Numbered from the stretch's first letter, positions 12,301 through 22,044 are shown. The stretch: 64,000 nt of DNA from Spiroplasma eriocheiris (GCF_001029265.1 NZ_CP011856.1:186001-250000), one strand, 5' to 3'. Numbers and translations: made by a program. The notes: generated by a model not told the origin, from the letters alone.

Positions 12301-12856
12301 TGAGACTTACCGCTATATTGGTTTTTATGAGCGGAATAATAATTATGCAATCGATCCGTCTAACCCAAAAACATATGATGCGGCTCCTATTTATAATGGA
12401 ACGCAAAATTTAACGAACATGTTTGAAAAAACAGTTAATTTACAAATTCTTTTATTCTTAATTTATTTGTTAATCTTAGTCGCATCAATTGTTGCATGTA
12501 TTTTCCAAATCTTTATTATTACTAATATTATTGTAAAAGATAACTTAAAATTGCTAAACAGTTTTAAAGCATTAGGATATTCAAACTTTTGAATTTTTAA
12601 CCGGATGTTCTTGGTTTATTTACCAATCATTATTATTAGTTGAGTTATTTCGATTCCAATTGGGACATATGTCATTGATATGATTCGCCAGCAAATTATC
12701 TGAAATATGCTTGCATATGTTTCCGCGACTGTTAATGTGGGGGACTACTTAATTAGTTTCTTTGGCTTAGTCGCAATGTTTATCACCGCGTTTGTCTTAA
12801 ATAAAGTTTTTATGGACCGGCGATATCCAATGTTAAAAACAATGAACTGAAATTAG
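9305..12856 (+). CDS. Giant FtsX/MacB-type permease (permease 1)
   Basis: One 1183-aa reading frame when TGA is Trp. It reads as two FtsX-like units in tandem: TM (about 19-40), extracellular domain (about 40-420), three TMs (about 424-445, 467-490, 521-543), then TM (about 593-615), second extracellular domain (about 620-1040) and three TMs (about 1048-1075, 1102-1125, 1149-1170). After the first TM of each triplet stand family-like stretches IIGNLKAQGYSTTVI and LLNSFKALGYSNFWIF, as in FtsX, LolC/E and MacB, where they link to the ATPase. Such proteins usually work with an ABC ATPase on lipoproteins, peptides or surface polymers. No ATPase gene is adjacent, so the cargo is unknown. It has the same layout as permeases 2 (35632) and 3 (58945) but is shorter and clearly diverged. 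RBS TGGAG before the ATG; a terminator follows. Confidence 0.82.
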
Positions 12857-12887
12857 AACATAAACAAATTTTGTTTATGTTTTTTTA
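12857..12887 (+). terminator. Terminator after permease 1
   Basis: AACATAAACAAA / TTTGTTTATGTT, a perfect 12-bp inverted repeat with almost no spacer (the innermost pairs must open to form a loop), followed by a T run. Confidence 0.8.
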
Positions 12888-12960
12888 TGCATGCTAGGGA
12901 TATTTTTTAATGATCAAAATAACATTATGCTATATTTTAGTTGATAAAGGAGGGAACATA

Positions 12961-13578
12961 ATGTGGGTAAGAACAATTAGTAAGGTTAATTTTAATGGGT
13001 TAACTTTGTTAAAAGAAAAACACCATCAGTTTAATGAATTTTATCAACAACAAAGTTATCGGAATGCTAAATTAACAAAATTATTAAATGAAACGCTTGA
13101 ACATAGTGTTACCATTGAAGAATATAGTCAGCACTTTATTAATTTATTAGTGTTAATTGTGGAAGAAGATAATCAGGCTTTATCAGATGAAATGATGATT
13201 CAAATTGGAATGGTGATGTCTTATTGTCATGGGATCACCTTGTTTTGTGAAAAATTAGACCAGGTATTACTTAAACAACAGGAAATTATTCAAGCCTTTA
13301 TTGACACTGTTAAAGAATTAAATGTAGGAATTATTTTAGAATTAACAAAATACCAAGATTTCGCGGTAAAAATCTTAACTAATATTTTTAATGAAATTTT
13401 AAGTTGTGAAACCCTTCATCAATTTTTGACAATTCAAGAAAGATTTTGAACAACATTACGAACACAGGTGCTAGATTATCAAACGAGTAATGAAGTTTTT
13501 AAACTTTTTATTTTATATTTTTTTACTGCCAAAGCCCTCATTGATTTTTTTAATAAATTATTAGTTAACAAGTGCTAG
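12961..13578 (+). CDS. Hypothetical helical protein
   Basis: A 205-aa protein I do not recognise. It starts at the ATG at 12961 (MWVRTISKVNFNG) after a strong AAAGGAGGG; an upstream in-frame ATG at 12910 has no RBS. The sequence is mostly predicted helix, rich in Leu, Glu, Gln and Thr (KEKHHQFNEFYQQQ, LLNETLEHSVTIEEY, KLDQVLLKQQEIIQAFI), with no signal peptide, no convincing TM and no motif I can name. One TGA (13447) is Trp. It has its own terminator upstream and a promoter-like sequence downstream, so it is likely monocistronic. Alternating hydrophobic and polar residues fit a helical bundle in the cytoplasm. Confidence 0.7.
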
Positions 13579-13597
13579 TTTCATTGTTCAAGAATAG

Positions 13598-13606
13598 TGA
13601 TATAAT
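13598..13606 (+). promoter_or_regulatory. Extended -10 promoter before the 61-aa gene
   Basis: TGATATAAT, an extended -10 ending 25 bases before the ATG at 13632. No clear -35. Confidence 0.5.
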
Positions 13607-13631
13607 ATTTATGAATAAGGAGATGACGACC

Positions 13632-13817
13632 ATGGGGGAAGCATTAAAAGGTTCAAACCTAACTGAAGAAGAAATTTTAAAAAAAATGCAAGAAATTCAA
13701 GAGAATTTTGCTTGTACACCAAATATGATTGATGGCATTGGATTTTGTGCCAAATCATTTGATAAAGATGGCAAATTAATTACTACGGAAGAAGTTATTA
13801 CTTCTAATTCAAAATAA
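13632..13817 (+). CDS. Small hypothetical protein, 61 aa
   Basis: Short soluble, mildly acidic protein starting MGEALKGSNLTEEEIL. The start at 13632 is chosen because AAGGAG (13617-13622) lies 9 bases before it; earlier in-frame ATGs overlap that site. A helical N-terminal half is followed by a Cys/Asp region (ACTPNMIDGIGFCAKSF) with two cysteines 14 residues apart and then KDGKLITTEEVI. It has its own promoter and terminator, which supports a real gene. I do not recognise the family; the two cysteines could bind metal or form a redox pair, but that is a guess. Confidence 0.65.
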   Translation: MGEALKGSNLTEEEILKKMQEIQENFACTPNMIDGIGFCAKSFDKDGKLITTEEVITSNSK

Positions 13818-13848
13818 ACATTATTTAATAAAATAATGTTTTTATTTT
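13816..13848 (+). terminator. Terminator after the 61-aa gene
   Basis: AAACATTATTT / AAATAATGTTT (11 bp), 4-base loop, T-rich tail. Confidence 0.8.
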
Positions 13849-13929
13849 CGTGATTTCTTGTCCACTTCCTTTGATAAATGTATATAATTAATACGAGAAT
13901 AATTGAATGATAAATAAAAGGAGAATAAT

Positions 13930-14616
13930 ATGTTTGGACTAGAAAATAATATGGCAGGTTTAGGTTATTTTGTTTTTTTAATAATTTTAGGTCTTTTAAT
14001 ATTAGGAATGATAATTATTGGTTTAGTTGATATTTCTTACAAACGCCAAAGTACAAAATATTATCCTAAAGAAATTTTGCGAAAGATGTTAGATGATAAT
14101 GATTTCAAAGATGTAAATATTGGAATTTTTAAATTTATTGGAAAGGCCCAGAATTTCAATTACATTAGTAACACTATTAAAATTAGAACGCGTGATTTAA
14201 ATGATCCAAGTGTTTTGAAAATTTATGATATGTTATTTCATTTTTATTATTTATTTCAAATTAAAACTAAAAAAAACCGTTCATTTTTTTGATTAAAATT
14301 TGTTTCGTATTTATTATGTTTTGTATTTGTAATTTTTATTACAACAACAATTTTAATAATTTTATGTAATGTTATTAACAATAATAACTTAGATATTGAT
14401 AACATCTCGATGGCGATTCAAGTTCTTGCGATTGTGGGCTTGATTTTATTAATTATTAGTTGGTTTTCATGAACTAATATTGTTGAAAAATACCGTAAAG
14501 ATTTAATTGATTTAGCGGGTGAATATTTAGATGACCAAACTGTTAAAAAAATAAAATTATTAACAGCTTTTAAAGCTTTTTTTCCTTTTTCAGAAAATGT
14601 CATTTTCTTTACATAA
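13930..14616 (+). CDS. Membrane protein resembling an inactive YugP-type peptidase
   Basis: A 228-aa membrane protein. TM helix at about 8-34, then a soluble stretch with ILRKMLDDNDFKDVNIGIF, then TIKIRTRDLNDPSVLKIYDM, two TM helices (about 124-148 and 158-180), and an end segment NIVEKYRKDLIDLAGEYL ... KKIKLLTAFKAFFPF. This order follows the YugP-type zinc metallopeptidases: TM, an AxxILxxNGLxDVxV segment, a region with HExxH, TMs and a C-terminal helix. At the place where HExxH would be, the sequence is MLFHFYYLFQ, so the zinc site is absent. If the relationship is right, this is a catalytically dead member. The resemblance was judged by eye, so the family call is tentative; the gene itself is well supported (RBS AAGGAG, promoter-like TATAAT at 13883). 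Confidence 0.6.
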
Positions 14617-14670
14617 AATTAGTTTTCTTTTTAAATAAACTATAAAAGATTAAAAAAACAAGAAAAATAG

Positions 14671-14699
14671 TTGCACGATTTTATTAATTTATATATAAT
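14671..14699 (+). promoter_or_regulatory. Promoter of the tRNA cluster
   Basis: TTGCAC (-35, 14671-14676), 17-base spacer, TATAAT (-10, 14694-14699). This is the best match to a sigma-A promoter in the window, 24 bases before the first tRNA. Confidence 0.85.
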
Positions 14700-14723
14700 A
14701 AATAAGGTTGATTATTCAACAAT

Positions 14724-14799
14724 GCCTAGTTAGCTCAGTTGGTAGAGCATTCGGCTGTTAACCGACAGGTCGCAGGTTCGAGCCCTGCACTAGGCGCCA
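14724..14799 (+). tRNA. tRNA-Asn (GTT)
   Basis: Acceptor arms GCCTAGT / ACTAGGC, D-arm TAGCTCAGTTGGTAGAGC, anticodon loop CTGTTAA and T-loop GGTTCGAGCC; CCA is encoded. First of six tRNAs spaced 4-37 bases apart, surely one transcript. Confidence 0.95.
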
Positions 14800-14836
14800 T
14801 TTTATTTTAAGGAAGTATATTTAAAAAATCATATTT

Positions 14837-14912
14837 GGCCTGTTGGTGAAGCGGTTAACACACATGCCTTTCACGCATGCATTCACGGGTTCAATTCCCG
14901 TACAGGTCACCA
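14837..14912 (+). tRNA. tRNA-Glu (TTC)
   Basis: Acceptor arms GGCCTGT / ACAGGTC with one G-U pair, anticodon loop CTTTCAC, T-loop GGTTCAATTCC; CCA encoded. Confidence 0.94.
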
Positions 14913-14916
14913 TTGT

Positions 14917-14992
14917 CGAGTGTTAGCTCAGTTGGGAGAGCGCCTGCCTTACAAGCAGGTGGTCAGCGGTTCAAGTCCGTTACACTCGACCA
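14917..14992 (+). tRNA. tRNA-Val (TAC)
   Basis: Acceptor arms CGAGTGT / ACACTCG, D-arm TAGCTCAGTTGGGAGAGC, anticodon loop CTTACAA; CCA encoded. Starts 5 bases after tRNA-Glu. Confidence 0.94.
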
Positions 14993-15005
14993 TTTTTTTA
15001 AATAC

Positions 15006-15082
<77 letters not shown>

Positions 15083-15089
15083 TTGTTCT

Positions 15090-15165
<76 letters not shown>

Positions 15166-15198
15166 ATTTTTTAATAAAATATTAATAACAGAAAAAAT

Positions 15199-15283
15199 CC
15201 GGGTTTGGCGGAATTGGCAGACGCACCAGACTTAGGATCTGGCGAGGCAACTCGTGGGGGTTCAAGTCCCTTAACCCGGACCA
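15199..15283 (+). tRNA. tRNA-Leu (TAG)
   Basis: Class II tRNA with acceptor arms CCGGGTT / AACCCGG, anticodon loop CTTAGGA (anticodon TAG) and a long variable arm (CGAGGCAACTCG, a 4-bp stem). CCA encoded. Last gene of the cluster. Confidence 0.94.
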
Positions 15284-15306
15284 TTATTTAAAATTAATCA
15301 ATGTTT

Positions 15307-15331
15307 AATCACTGTGGAGTGATTTTTTTTA
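15307..15331 (+). terminator. Terminator of the tRNA cluster
   Basis: AATCACT / AGTGATT stem with loop GTGG and a run of eight T. Confidence 0.9.
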
Positions 15332-15447
15332 TCGCAAAATTAGTGTAGAAAACCACCATAACTTTATCATTTCTAATAACAATTATAGTAAAATTAAAAT
15401 ATAGGAATAAAGATAGGAGCCTTTATAATTAATTAAGGAGGAATCAT

Positions 15448-16263
15448 ATGAAACATGCCATTTTTGCTGACTTGGATGGGACTTTATTACAAGACAATCA
15501 TAAGTTTAGCAAGATTACTAAGAAAACAATTAAACAAATCCAGGACAAAGGAATTCCCTTTGTAGTTACAACGGGCCGTCTTGCGAGTGATGCCATTCGT
15601 CAAGCAAAAAAACTAAAAGTTCATAAATATAATGGGTATGTTTTAGCAAATAATGGTTCTGCTGCTTATTCATTTGCTACTAACTCATTTTTATGAATGA
15701 TGATTTTTACGGATGAAGAAATTAAAAAATTATTTGAATTTACTTACAATAAATGTAAAGTTCATTTTTTTAGCAACAACGGAACTTATGTTTATGAAAA
15801 AGGCGAAAATTCATTTTACTGATCAAAGGTTATGAAAACAAGGTATAAAATTATTGATGCGCCTGACCAGATCGCAGAAGACATTACCCATGCTAGTGTT
15901 ATTGCCCATGAACCATTAAGTGATAGTGCTGCAGCGCAACTAGTAGATGAGTTAAAAGCATTATTACCATTATTAGATGTTACCCAGTATAATAATCGTG
16001 TTTTTGAAATTTCAGCAAAAGGAATTTCAAAAGGCAGCGCCTTAAGATTTTTATCGCACCATTTAGGAATTCCGATTGAAAATACCTTTTCATTTGGGGA
16101 TTCGTACAATGATATTGAGTTAATTAAACAAGCAGGTACCGGAGTGGCGGTTAATAATGCAATTGATGAAATTAAAGCTTTGGCTCAAGAGATTTCATTA
16201 TCAAATAAAGAAAACGGACCGGCACTATATTTAAGGGATAAAATTTTAAAAAATGAGATATAA
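15448..16263 (+). CDS. Cof-type HAD-family phosphatase
   Basis: A 271-aa haloacid dehalogenase-superfamily hydrolase of the Cof subfamily (type IIB cap), which removes phosphate from sugar phosphates, nucleotides or flavins. Motif I is DLDGTLL with nucleophile Asp8 and acid/base Asp10; motif II is VVTTGR (about residue 46); a cap domain follows (about 85-195); the Lys motif is in GISKGSALRFL, and motif IV is FGDSYNDIELI. RBS AAGGAGG. Mollicutes carry several Cof paralogues whose substrates cannot be told from sequence. It lies between the tRNA cluster and trxA with its own upstream region. Confidence 0.92.
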
Positions 16264-16303
16264 TGATACTATATTATAAATATAATGCAAAGGAGAGAAA
16301 TTT

Positions 16304-16612
16304 ATGGCAATTAAGCATTTAGAAAATATGCAAGAATTTAATGATTTAATAAATAAAAATGAAAAAACTATTATTGACTTTTATGCTGATTGATGTGGCC
16401 CATGTAAAATGCTTGCGCCAATTTATGAAGAACTAGCTGGTGAAGTTTCTAATGTTCATTTTGCAAAAGTTGATGTTGATAATTTACAAGATATTGCTCA
16501 AGAATATGGTATCGCATCAATCCCAACATTATTAATTTTCCAAGGTGGAAAAGAAATGAATCGTCATGTTGGATTTGCAACCAAAGATCAAATTAAAGAA
16601 TTATTAAAATAA
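16304..16612 (+). CDS. trxA: Thioredoxin
   Basis: Small dithiol reductant of 102 aa for cytoplasmic disulfides, kept reduced by thioredoxin reductase (not in this window). The active site is WCGPC at about residues 29-33, with its Trp encoded by TGA; a standard-code translation would stop exactly there. Other family marks: IIDFYADWCGPCKML, KVDVDNLQDIAQEYGI and IASIPTLLIFQGG with the cis-proline. RBS AAAGGAGAG; 40 bases after the HAD gene. Confidence 0.97.
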
Positions 16613-16656
16613 ATTACAATTAAAATTTAAATAAGTAGGTAGGTGAATATTAAATT

Positions 16657-16770
16657 ATGGCAATGTCAATGAAAAAAAGAGTGAAACTAATGGAAGCAAA
16701 AAAAGCAGCGAAGGCAAAAGCCCGTAAGGAAGCAGCAAAGAAAAATTCACAATCACAAGTTAGTAAATAA
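16657..16770 (+). CDS. Very small Lys/Ala-rich basic protein
   Basis: 37-aa open frame starting MAMSMKKRVKLMEAKKAA, continuing with repeated Ala/Lys and ending NSQSQVSK. It has an RBS-like TAGGTAGGTG before the ATG, lies 44 bases after trxA and is followed at once by a strong terminator, so it is probably transcribed with trxA. Its composition suggests one basic helix that could bind nucleic acid. I know no named family for it. Real coding is likely because of RBS, start and terminator placement, but the short length leaves doubt. Confidence 0.55.
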   Translation: MAMSMKKRVKLMEAKKAAKAKARKEAAKKNSQSQVSK

Positions 16771-16773
16771 AAC

Positions 16774-16800
16774 AAGTTAGCACGCGGCTAACTTTTTTTA
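16774..16800 (+). terminator. Terminator after trxA and the small basic gene
   Basis: AAGTTAGC / GCTAACTT (8 bp), 5-base loop, T run. Confidence 0.88.
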
Positions 16801-16951
16801 TTTCGTTAATTTTCGCCCTTATTTTCTTGGCAATTTACCAAAATTTTTCTTTTTATCAATAAAAATATTATAAAATAAAGATACTTTTCGGTAAAATGAT
16901 TGCAAATAAATCTAAAAGTGGTTAAATACAAATAGAAGGAAATCAAAACAT

Positions 16952-17113
16952 ATGTTACAAGGTAGTGACAAAAACTTAATGATAAAAACTTTTAGGGAAT
17001 CATCAAATTATAGAAAACATTTTGTAGGAAATTATTATTTTTCTAGATGATTTTTCGCGTATGTTTTTATTAACCTTCAGGGAGATTTAGATTATTCAAA
17101 ATCTAATACTTAG
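16952..17113 (+). CDS. Possible leader peptide upstream of arcA
   Basis: 53-codon frame (MLQGSDKNLMIKTF ... DYSKSNT) that uses one TGA as Trp and ends 25 bases before the arcA ATG. An AGAAGGA stands about 12 bases before its ATG. Its stop codon lies inside a perfect 9-bp hairpin (17098-17118) just before the arcA ribosome-binding site, an arrangement seen in translational leader control. It contains four Arg spread along its length, no Arg run. It may equally be a chance frame in a 340-base 5' region; I find no family for it. Confidence 0.3.
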
Positions 17114-17118
17114 ATTTT
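17098..17118 (+). promoter_or_regulatory. Hairpin in the arcA leader
   Basis: AAAATCTAA / TTAGATTTT, perfect 9-bp stem with a 3-base loop, ending 6 bases before the arcA AGGAGG. It could act as an attenuator or control access to the RBS. The region between 16801 and 16951 holds AT-rich promoter-like sequence but no confident -35/-10 pair. Confidence 0.5.
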
Positions 17119-17138
17119 CTATTTAGGAGGTAATTAAA

Positions 17139-18338
17139 ATGAAAGATAAGTATGCAATTAATGTCTATTCTGAAATTGGGACATTAAAAAGTGTTATGTT
17201 ACACCGTCCCGGAGACGAATTATCAAATTTAACACTAGATTTATTAGAAAGATTGTTATTTGATGATACACCAGATTTGCCTATCGCACAACAAGAACAC
17301 GATGAACTAGCAAAAGTGTTGAGAGATAATGGTGTGGAAGTATTATACATTGAAAAAATGGTTGCTGAAACAATTGCACAAGATAAAAATTTAAGAACTG
17401 ACTTGTTAGATAGGTTCCTAAAAGAATCAGGAGCAAAACCAGAACACATTGAACCATTAAGAAAATATTTAGATAAACTTTCAGACCAAGATATGGTAAA
17501 TAAAATGATCGCAGGAGTAACAAAATATGAATTAGGTGTTGAAAATACTGATGGTTACCCATTAGCAATGGACCCATTACCAAACCTATTATTCCAACGT
17601 GACCCATTTGCCTCAGTTGGAAACGGAGCAACTGTGCACCAAATGTTCACAGTAACAAGAAGACGTGAAACGATTTTTGCGGACTTAGTACTACACCACC
17701 ACCCAAGATTTAAAGACAAAGTAAACTTCTGATATGACCGTAATGAAGAAGGAAGTATCGAAGGGGGAGACGTTTTAGTATTAAACCACAAAACATTAAT
17801 TATTGGGGCTTCACAAAGAACAAGTATTGATGCAATTAAAAAAGTTGCTAAAAGAGTTATCGAAAGTCCTGAAATTTCTTATGAAAAAGTTATTGTTTTT
17901 GACTTAAAAACTAAAAATAGAGCATTTATGCATTTAGATACAGTCTTTACAAATATTGACTACGATAAATTTATTGCACACCCATTAATCTTTGATAATA
18001 TGAGTGAATTTAAACTTTATGAAATTTCAAAAGATGGGATGACAGAAATTAACAAACAACTAGATGAATACTTATCAGATGTTGTTGGTAAAAAAATTCA
18101 CATTGTAAAATGTGGGGGGGAAGATCCAATTGCCCAAGCCAGAGAACAATGAAACGATGGAACTAATGTGATTACAATTAAACCAGGGGAAGTTATTGCT
18201 TACAACCGTAACCACATTACAATCGCGGAATTAAAAAAATTAGGTGTTAAAGTACACGTAATTCATAGTGCTGAATTATCAAGAGGTCGTGGAGGACCAC
18301 GTTGTATGACAATGCCAATTTGAAGAGAAGATATTTAA
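17139..18338 (+). CDS. arcA: Arginine deiminase
   Basis: Converts arginine to citrulline and ammonia, the first step of the arginine dihydrolase pathway, a main non-glycolytic ATP source of many mollicutes. It has 399 aa, normal length. Family marks: [19 protein letters not shown] at the start, [15 protein letters not shown] with the substrate-binding Asp, [17 protein letters not shown] with the catalytic His, and the end [12 protein letters not shown] with the nucleophilic cysteine. Three TGA codons are Trp (17732, 18150 and 18320 regions). RBS AGGAGG at 17125-17130. It heads arcA-arcB-permease with only 35 bases before arcB, so these are one operon. Confidence 0.98.
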
Positions 18339-18373
18339 TTAATAACGAAGAAAAGGAAGGAAGTCATAAAAAT

Positions 18374-19375
18374 ATGGCCGTAAATTTAAAAGGAAGAAGT
18401 TTTTTAACATTATTAGATTTCACACCAAGAGAAATCAACTATTTATTAGATTTATCAAGAATGCTAAAAGAAGCTAAATATGCAGGAACTGAACAACAAC
18501 CTTTAAAAGGAAAAAATGTTGTGTTATTATTCCAAAAAGATTCAACAAGAACTCGTTGTGCTTTTGAAGTAGCCGCTGCTGATTTAGGAATGAACGCAGT
18601 GTACCTAGGACCTTCAGGAAGCCAAATGGGAAAAAAAGAATCAATTGAAGATACTGCAAAAGTTTTAGGAAGAATGTTTGACGGAATTGAATTTAGAGGT
18701 TATAAACAAAGTGATGTTGAAGATTTAGCAAAATATTCAGGAGTACCAGTGTGAAATGGGTTAACAGACTTATATCACCCAACACAAATGTTAGCTGATG
18801 TTTTAACAATCCAAGAAGTTAAAGGACCAAATGTTAAAGGAATTAAATTCGTTTACTTTGGTGATTCAAGATTCAACATGGCAAACAGTTACATGATTAT
18901 TAGTGCAAAATTAGGAATGCATTTTACTGCATGTGCCCCAAAAGATTTATGACCAGATGCAAAACTATTAAAACAATGTCAAGACATTGCGAAAGAAAAT
19001 GGGGGATCAATTACTTTAACAGAAGATCACAAAACAGCTGCCAAAGACGCTGATGTTATTGCAACTGATGTTTGAGTATCAATGGGAGAAGATAAATCAG
19101 TTTGAAAACAAAGAATTGCTGATTTAACACCTTACCAAGTTAATATGGAAAAAATTAAACAAGCGAAAGAAGATGTGATTTTCTTACACTGTTTACCAAG
19201 TTTCCATGATGAAAATACTGATACTGCCCAAGATATTATTAAAGAATTTGGGGGAAATGGTGAATTAGAAGTAACTAACGAAGTATTTACCTCAAAATAT
19301 TCAAAAGTATTTGAAGAAGCGGAAAATAGACTACACACTATTAAAGCAATTATGTTAGCAACTTTAAGAGGTTAA
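18374..19375 (+). CDS. arcB: Ornithine carbamoyltransferase, catabolic
   Basis: Splits citrulline with phosphate into ornithine and carbamoyl phosphate in the arginine dihydrolase pathway. 333 aa. Carbamoyl-phosphate site [14 protein letters not shown] (SxRT), the GSQMGKKES loop, [11 protein letters not shown], and the ornithine loop HCLPSFHD with the conserved Cys. The start at 18374 follows AAGGAAGGAAG; the longer frame back to 18302 overlaps the arcA end and is not used. The catabolic role comes from the arcA and arcC neighbours; no biosynthetic arg genes are present. Confidence 0.97.
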
Positions 19376-19451
19376 TGGTGAATTTTTAAATATTTGCTTA
19401 TTGTTATTATCTTGATTTGAAAAATTAATTTAATGAAAGGAGGGGGATTAA

Positions 19452-20942
19452 ATGCCTGCTCTTAAAAGTGGCAAACGAAGAAAATTTAAATTGCCTGCCG
19501 CAATTACCATCTTATTCTTCATTATTGCTATTGTAATTATTGTGTCATGAATTCCAGGGACAGCTAAACCATATGATCCAGCAACTGGTGAATATGGGAA
19601 GGCCGGGATTTTTGACCTATTCTTAGCACCCTTAGAAGGTTTTGGGGGTAAATTAGACACCATCTTATTTGTTCTTGTCCTAGGGGGATTCTTAAACGTT
19701 ATTATTAAATCCGAAGCGTTAGACGCGGGGATTGGTCGTTTAATTATAAGAATGAAAGGGAAAGAAATTTGAATTATTCCCGCTTTAATGTTCTTATTCT
19801 CAATTGGGGGAACAACTTACGGAATGGGAGAAGAAACAATTGCGTTATATCCTGTTTTAATTCCCGTAATGCTAGCAGCTAGATTTGATGTTGTAACATC
19901 AGTTATGACAATCTTACTAGGAGCTGGAGTAGGGTGTGTTGGTTCATTTTTAAACCCATTCGTAATTGGGGTTTCATTTACACCAGCCGATACTTTACAT
20001 TATGGAATTACTAACTCAGCGGGGATTGTATGACGGATTATTGCTTGATTAGTACTAACAGCTGGCACAATTGCATTTGTAATGTGATATGCGATGCGTG
20101 TTAGAAAAAATCCTGAAAAATCACCGGTGTACGCAGAACGTGAATTTTACTTAAAAGAATTTGGGATGCCAGATAGTATTCCAGAATTCACTAAAAAACG
20201 TAAAGCAATTATGGTTGTCTTTATGTTGACGTTTATCGTCATGATCTTCTCATTAGTATCATGGAGTTCATTTGGTTATAATGCGACAACCAATGCTAAT
20301 GATTGAATTAAAGAACATGCTCCTTATATTGCGAGATTCTTTAGTCCATTTGGGGACTTCTCGTTATTACAAGTGGCGGTTATCTTCTTAATTTCTTCAA
20401 TTGTTATTGCGGCAATTGACTGAAAAGGAGAAGAAGAATATGTTAAAACATTTATCGCGGGGGCAAGTGATATCCTATCAGTGTGTTTAGTTATTGCAAC
20501 TGCTGCTGGAATTGGATGAATTCTAGACAAAACTGGAATGCAAAAAAACTTAGTTAATGCGCTTGCTACGCCAATGAAAAAATTAGGAACAACAGGATTC
20601 ATTATTGTTGGATTCTTCTTCTTCTTAATTATTTCAATTATTATTCCATCAACTTCGGGATTTGCCGCCGCAGTATTCCCAATTATTGGGCCGGTTGCGG
20701 AAGGAATTCAACCAGGATTATGGTCGGGTTCAATTACGGCGTTCTCGTTTGCAAACGGAATTATTAACCTCGTCAGTCCAACCAGCTTTATTTTAATGGC
20801 AGCGTTAAGTATTAGTAAAGTCTCATTAGATAAATATCTAAAAGTAGCGTGGCCATACTTAATCGGATTAACTGCCTTAGCAATTATCTTGCTGGTAATT
20901 GGAGCACAATTACCAATTGAACAAGGTGGAATGTGATTCTAA
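19452..20942 (+). CDS. YfcC/DcuC-family transporter, probable arginine-ornithine exchanger
   Basis: A 496-aa integral membrane protein with about 11-12 TM helices, related to the DcuC/YfcC basic amino acid carriers. Typical segments: PAAITILFFIIAIVI, GGTTYGMGEETIALYPVLIP, LLGAGVGCVGSFLNPF, SFANGIINLVSPTSFILMAA. Members beside arc genes exchange external arginine for internal ornithine, so no energy is spent on uptake; that is the likely job here, by context. The usual arcD is of another family, so I do not give the symbol. Strong RBS AAAGGAGGGGG, 76 bases after arcB, with a terminator at its end. Confidence 0.88.
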
Positions 20943-20973
20943 TTTGGACAACAGATTAATATTTAATAAAATT

Positions 20974-21006
20974 GAAAGAAAAGATATTACCATATCTTTT
21001 CTTTTC
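20974..21006 (+). terminator. Terminator between the exchanger gene and arcC
   Basis: GAAAAGATAT / ATATCTTTTC stem with loop TACC and a T-rich tail. It separates arcC from arcA-arcB-exchanger, at least in part. Confidence 0.75.
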
Positions 21007-21074
21007 CTAATTTTAAAAGATTAAATTAATAGCAAATCAAATGATGTTAATTAATATCAGAAAGGAACGATTAT

Positions 21075-22010
21075 ATGTCAAGAATTGTTGTCGCTCTCGG
21101 AGGAAATGCCTTAGGAAATTCTCCTGCTGAGCAACATGAAATAGTGAAAGTAACAGCCAAAGCAATGGTTGATATTATTGCGGATGGCAAAGAACTTGTG
21201 ATTGCCCATGGAAATGGTCCACAAGTGGGAATGATAAATAATGCTTTTGCGGAAGCATCAAAAGTTAATAGTAAAATTCCAATGATGCCATTCCCTGAAT
21301 GTGGGGCCATGTCACAAGCTTACATTGGATACCATCTACAAAATGCAATTTTAAATGAGTTAAACAGCAGAAATATCAAAAAAAATGTGGTAACAATTGT
21401 AACCCAAGTTGAAGTTGCTGCTAACGATAAAGCATTTGAAAATCCAACTAAACCAATTGGTTCATTCTATACTGAACAAGAAGCAAAAGATTTAGCAAGT
21501 AAAAACGGCTTTACTGTTAAAGAAGATGCCGGACGGGGATGACGTCGAGTTATTGCTTCACCCCAACCAGTTGATATTGTTGAAAAAGATATTATTAAAG
21601 ATCTAATTAAACAAGGTCATGTTGTAATTACAGTGGGTGGGGGAGGAATTCCTGTTGTGAAAGGCAAAGACGGTTATCAAGGTGTTGCTGCTGTTATTGA
21701 TAAAGACTTTGCTAGTGCAAAATTAGCCGAGTTAGTGAATGCTGATCAATTAATGATTTTAACAGCGGTGCCCAAAGTAGCCATTAACTACGGAAAACCA
21801 AACCAAACAACATTAGATACTTTAACAATTTCAGAAGCTGAAAAATACATTGGTGAAAACCAATTTGCCCCAGGAAGTATGCTACCAAAAGTGCAAGCCG
21901 CAATGAAATTTGCCCAACTTGATGCCAAAAAATCAGCGGTAATTGCTGAACTTTCATTAGCAAAAGATGCTTTAAATGGTAAATCAGGAACAACAATTAA
22001 ATTAAAATAA
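21075..22010 (+). CDS. arcC: Carbamate kinase
   Basis: Last step of the arginine dihydrolase pathway: carbamoyl phosphate + ADP gives ATP, CO2 and ammonia. 311 aa. Amino acid kinase fold with [11 protein letters not shown] at the N-terminus, [33 protein letters not shown], the central [12 protein letters not shown] with [13 protein letters not shown], and [17 protein letters not shown] near the end. One TGA (21540) is Trp. RBS AAAGGAACG. It lies behind a terminator and so may also have its own promoter between 21007 and 21060. With arcA and arcB it makes one ATP per arginine. Confidence 0.98.
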
Positions 22011-22011
22011 C

Positions 22012-22044
22012 AAAAAATGGTAATTATCTTAATTACCATTTTTT
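22012..22044. terminator. Bidirectional terminator, arcC / minus-strand gene
   Basis: AAAAAATGGTAATT / AATTACCATTTTTT, a perfect 14-bp stem with a 5-base loop between convergent genes. The last bases overlap the stop of the minus-strand gene. Confidence 0.88.
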
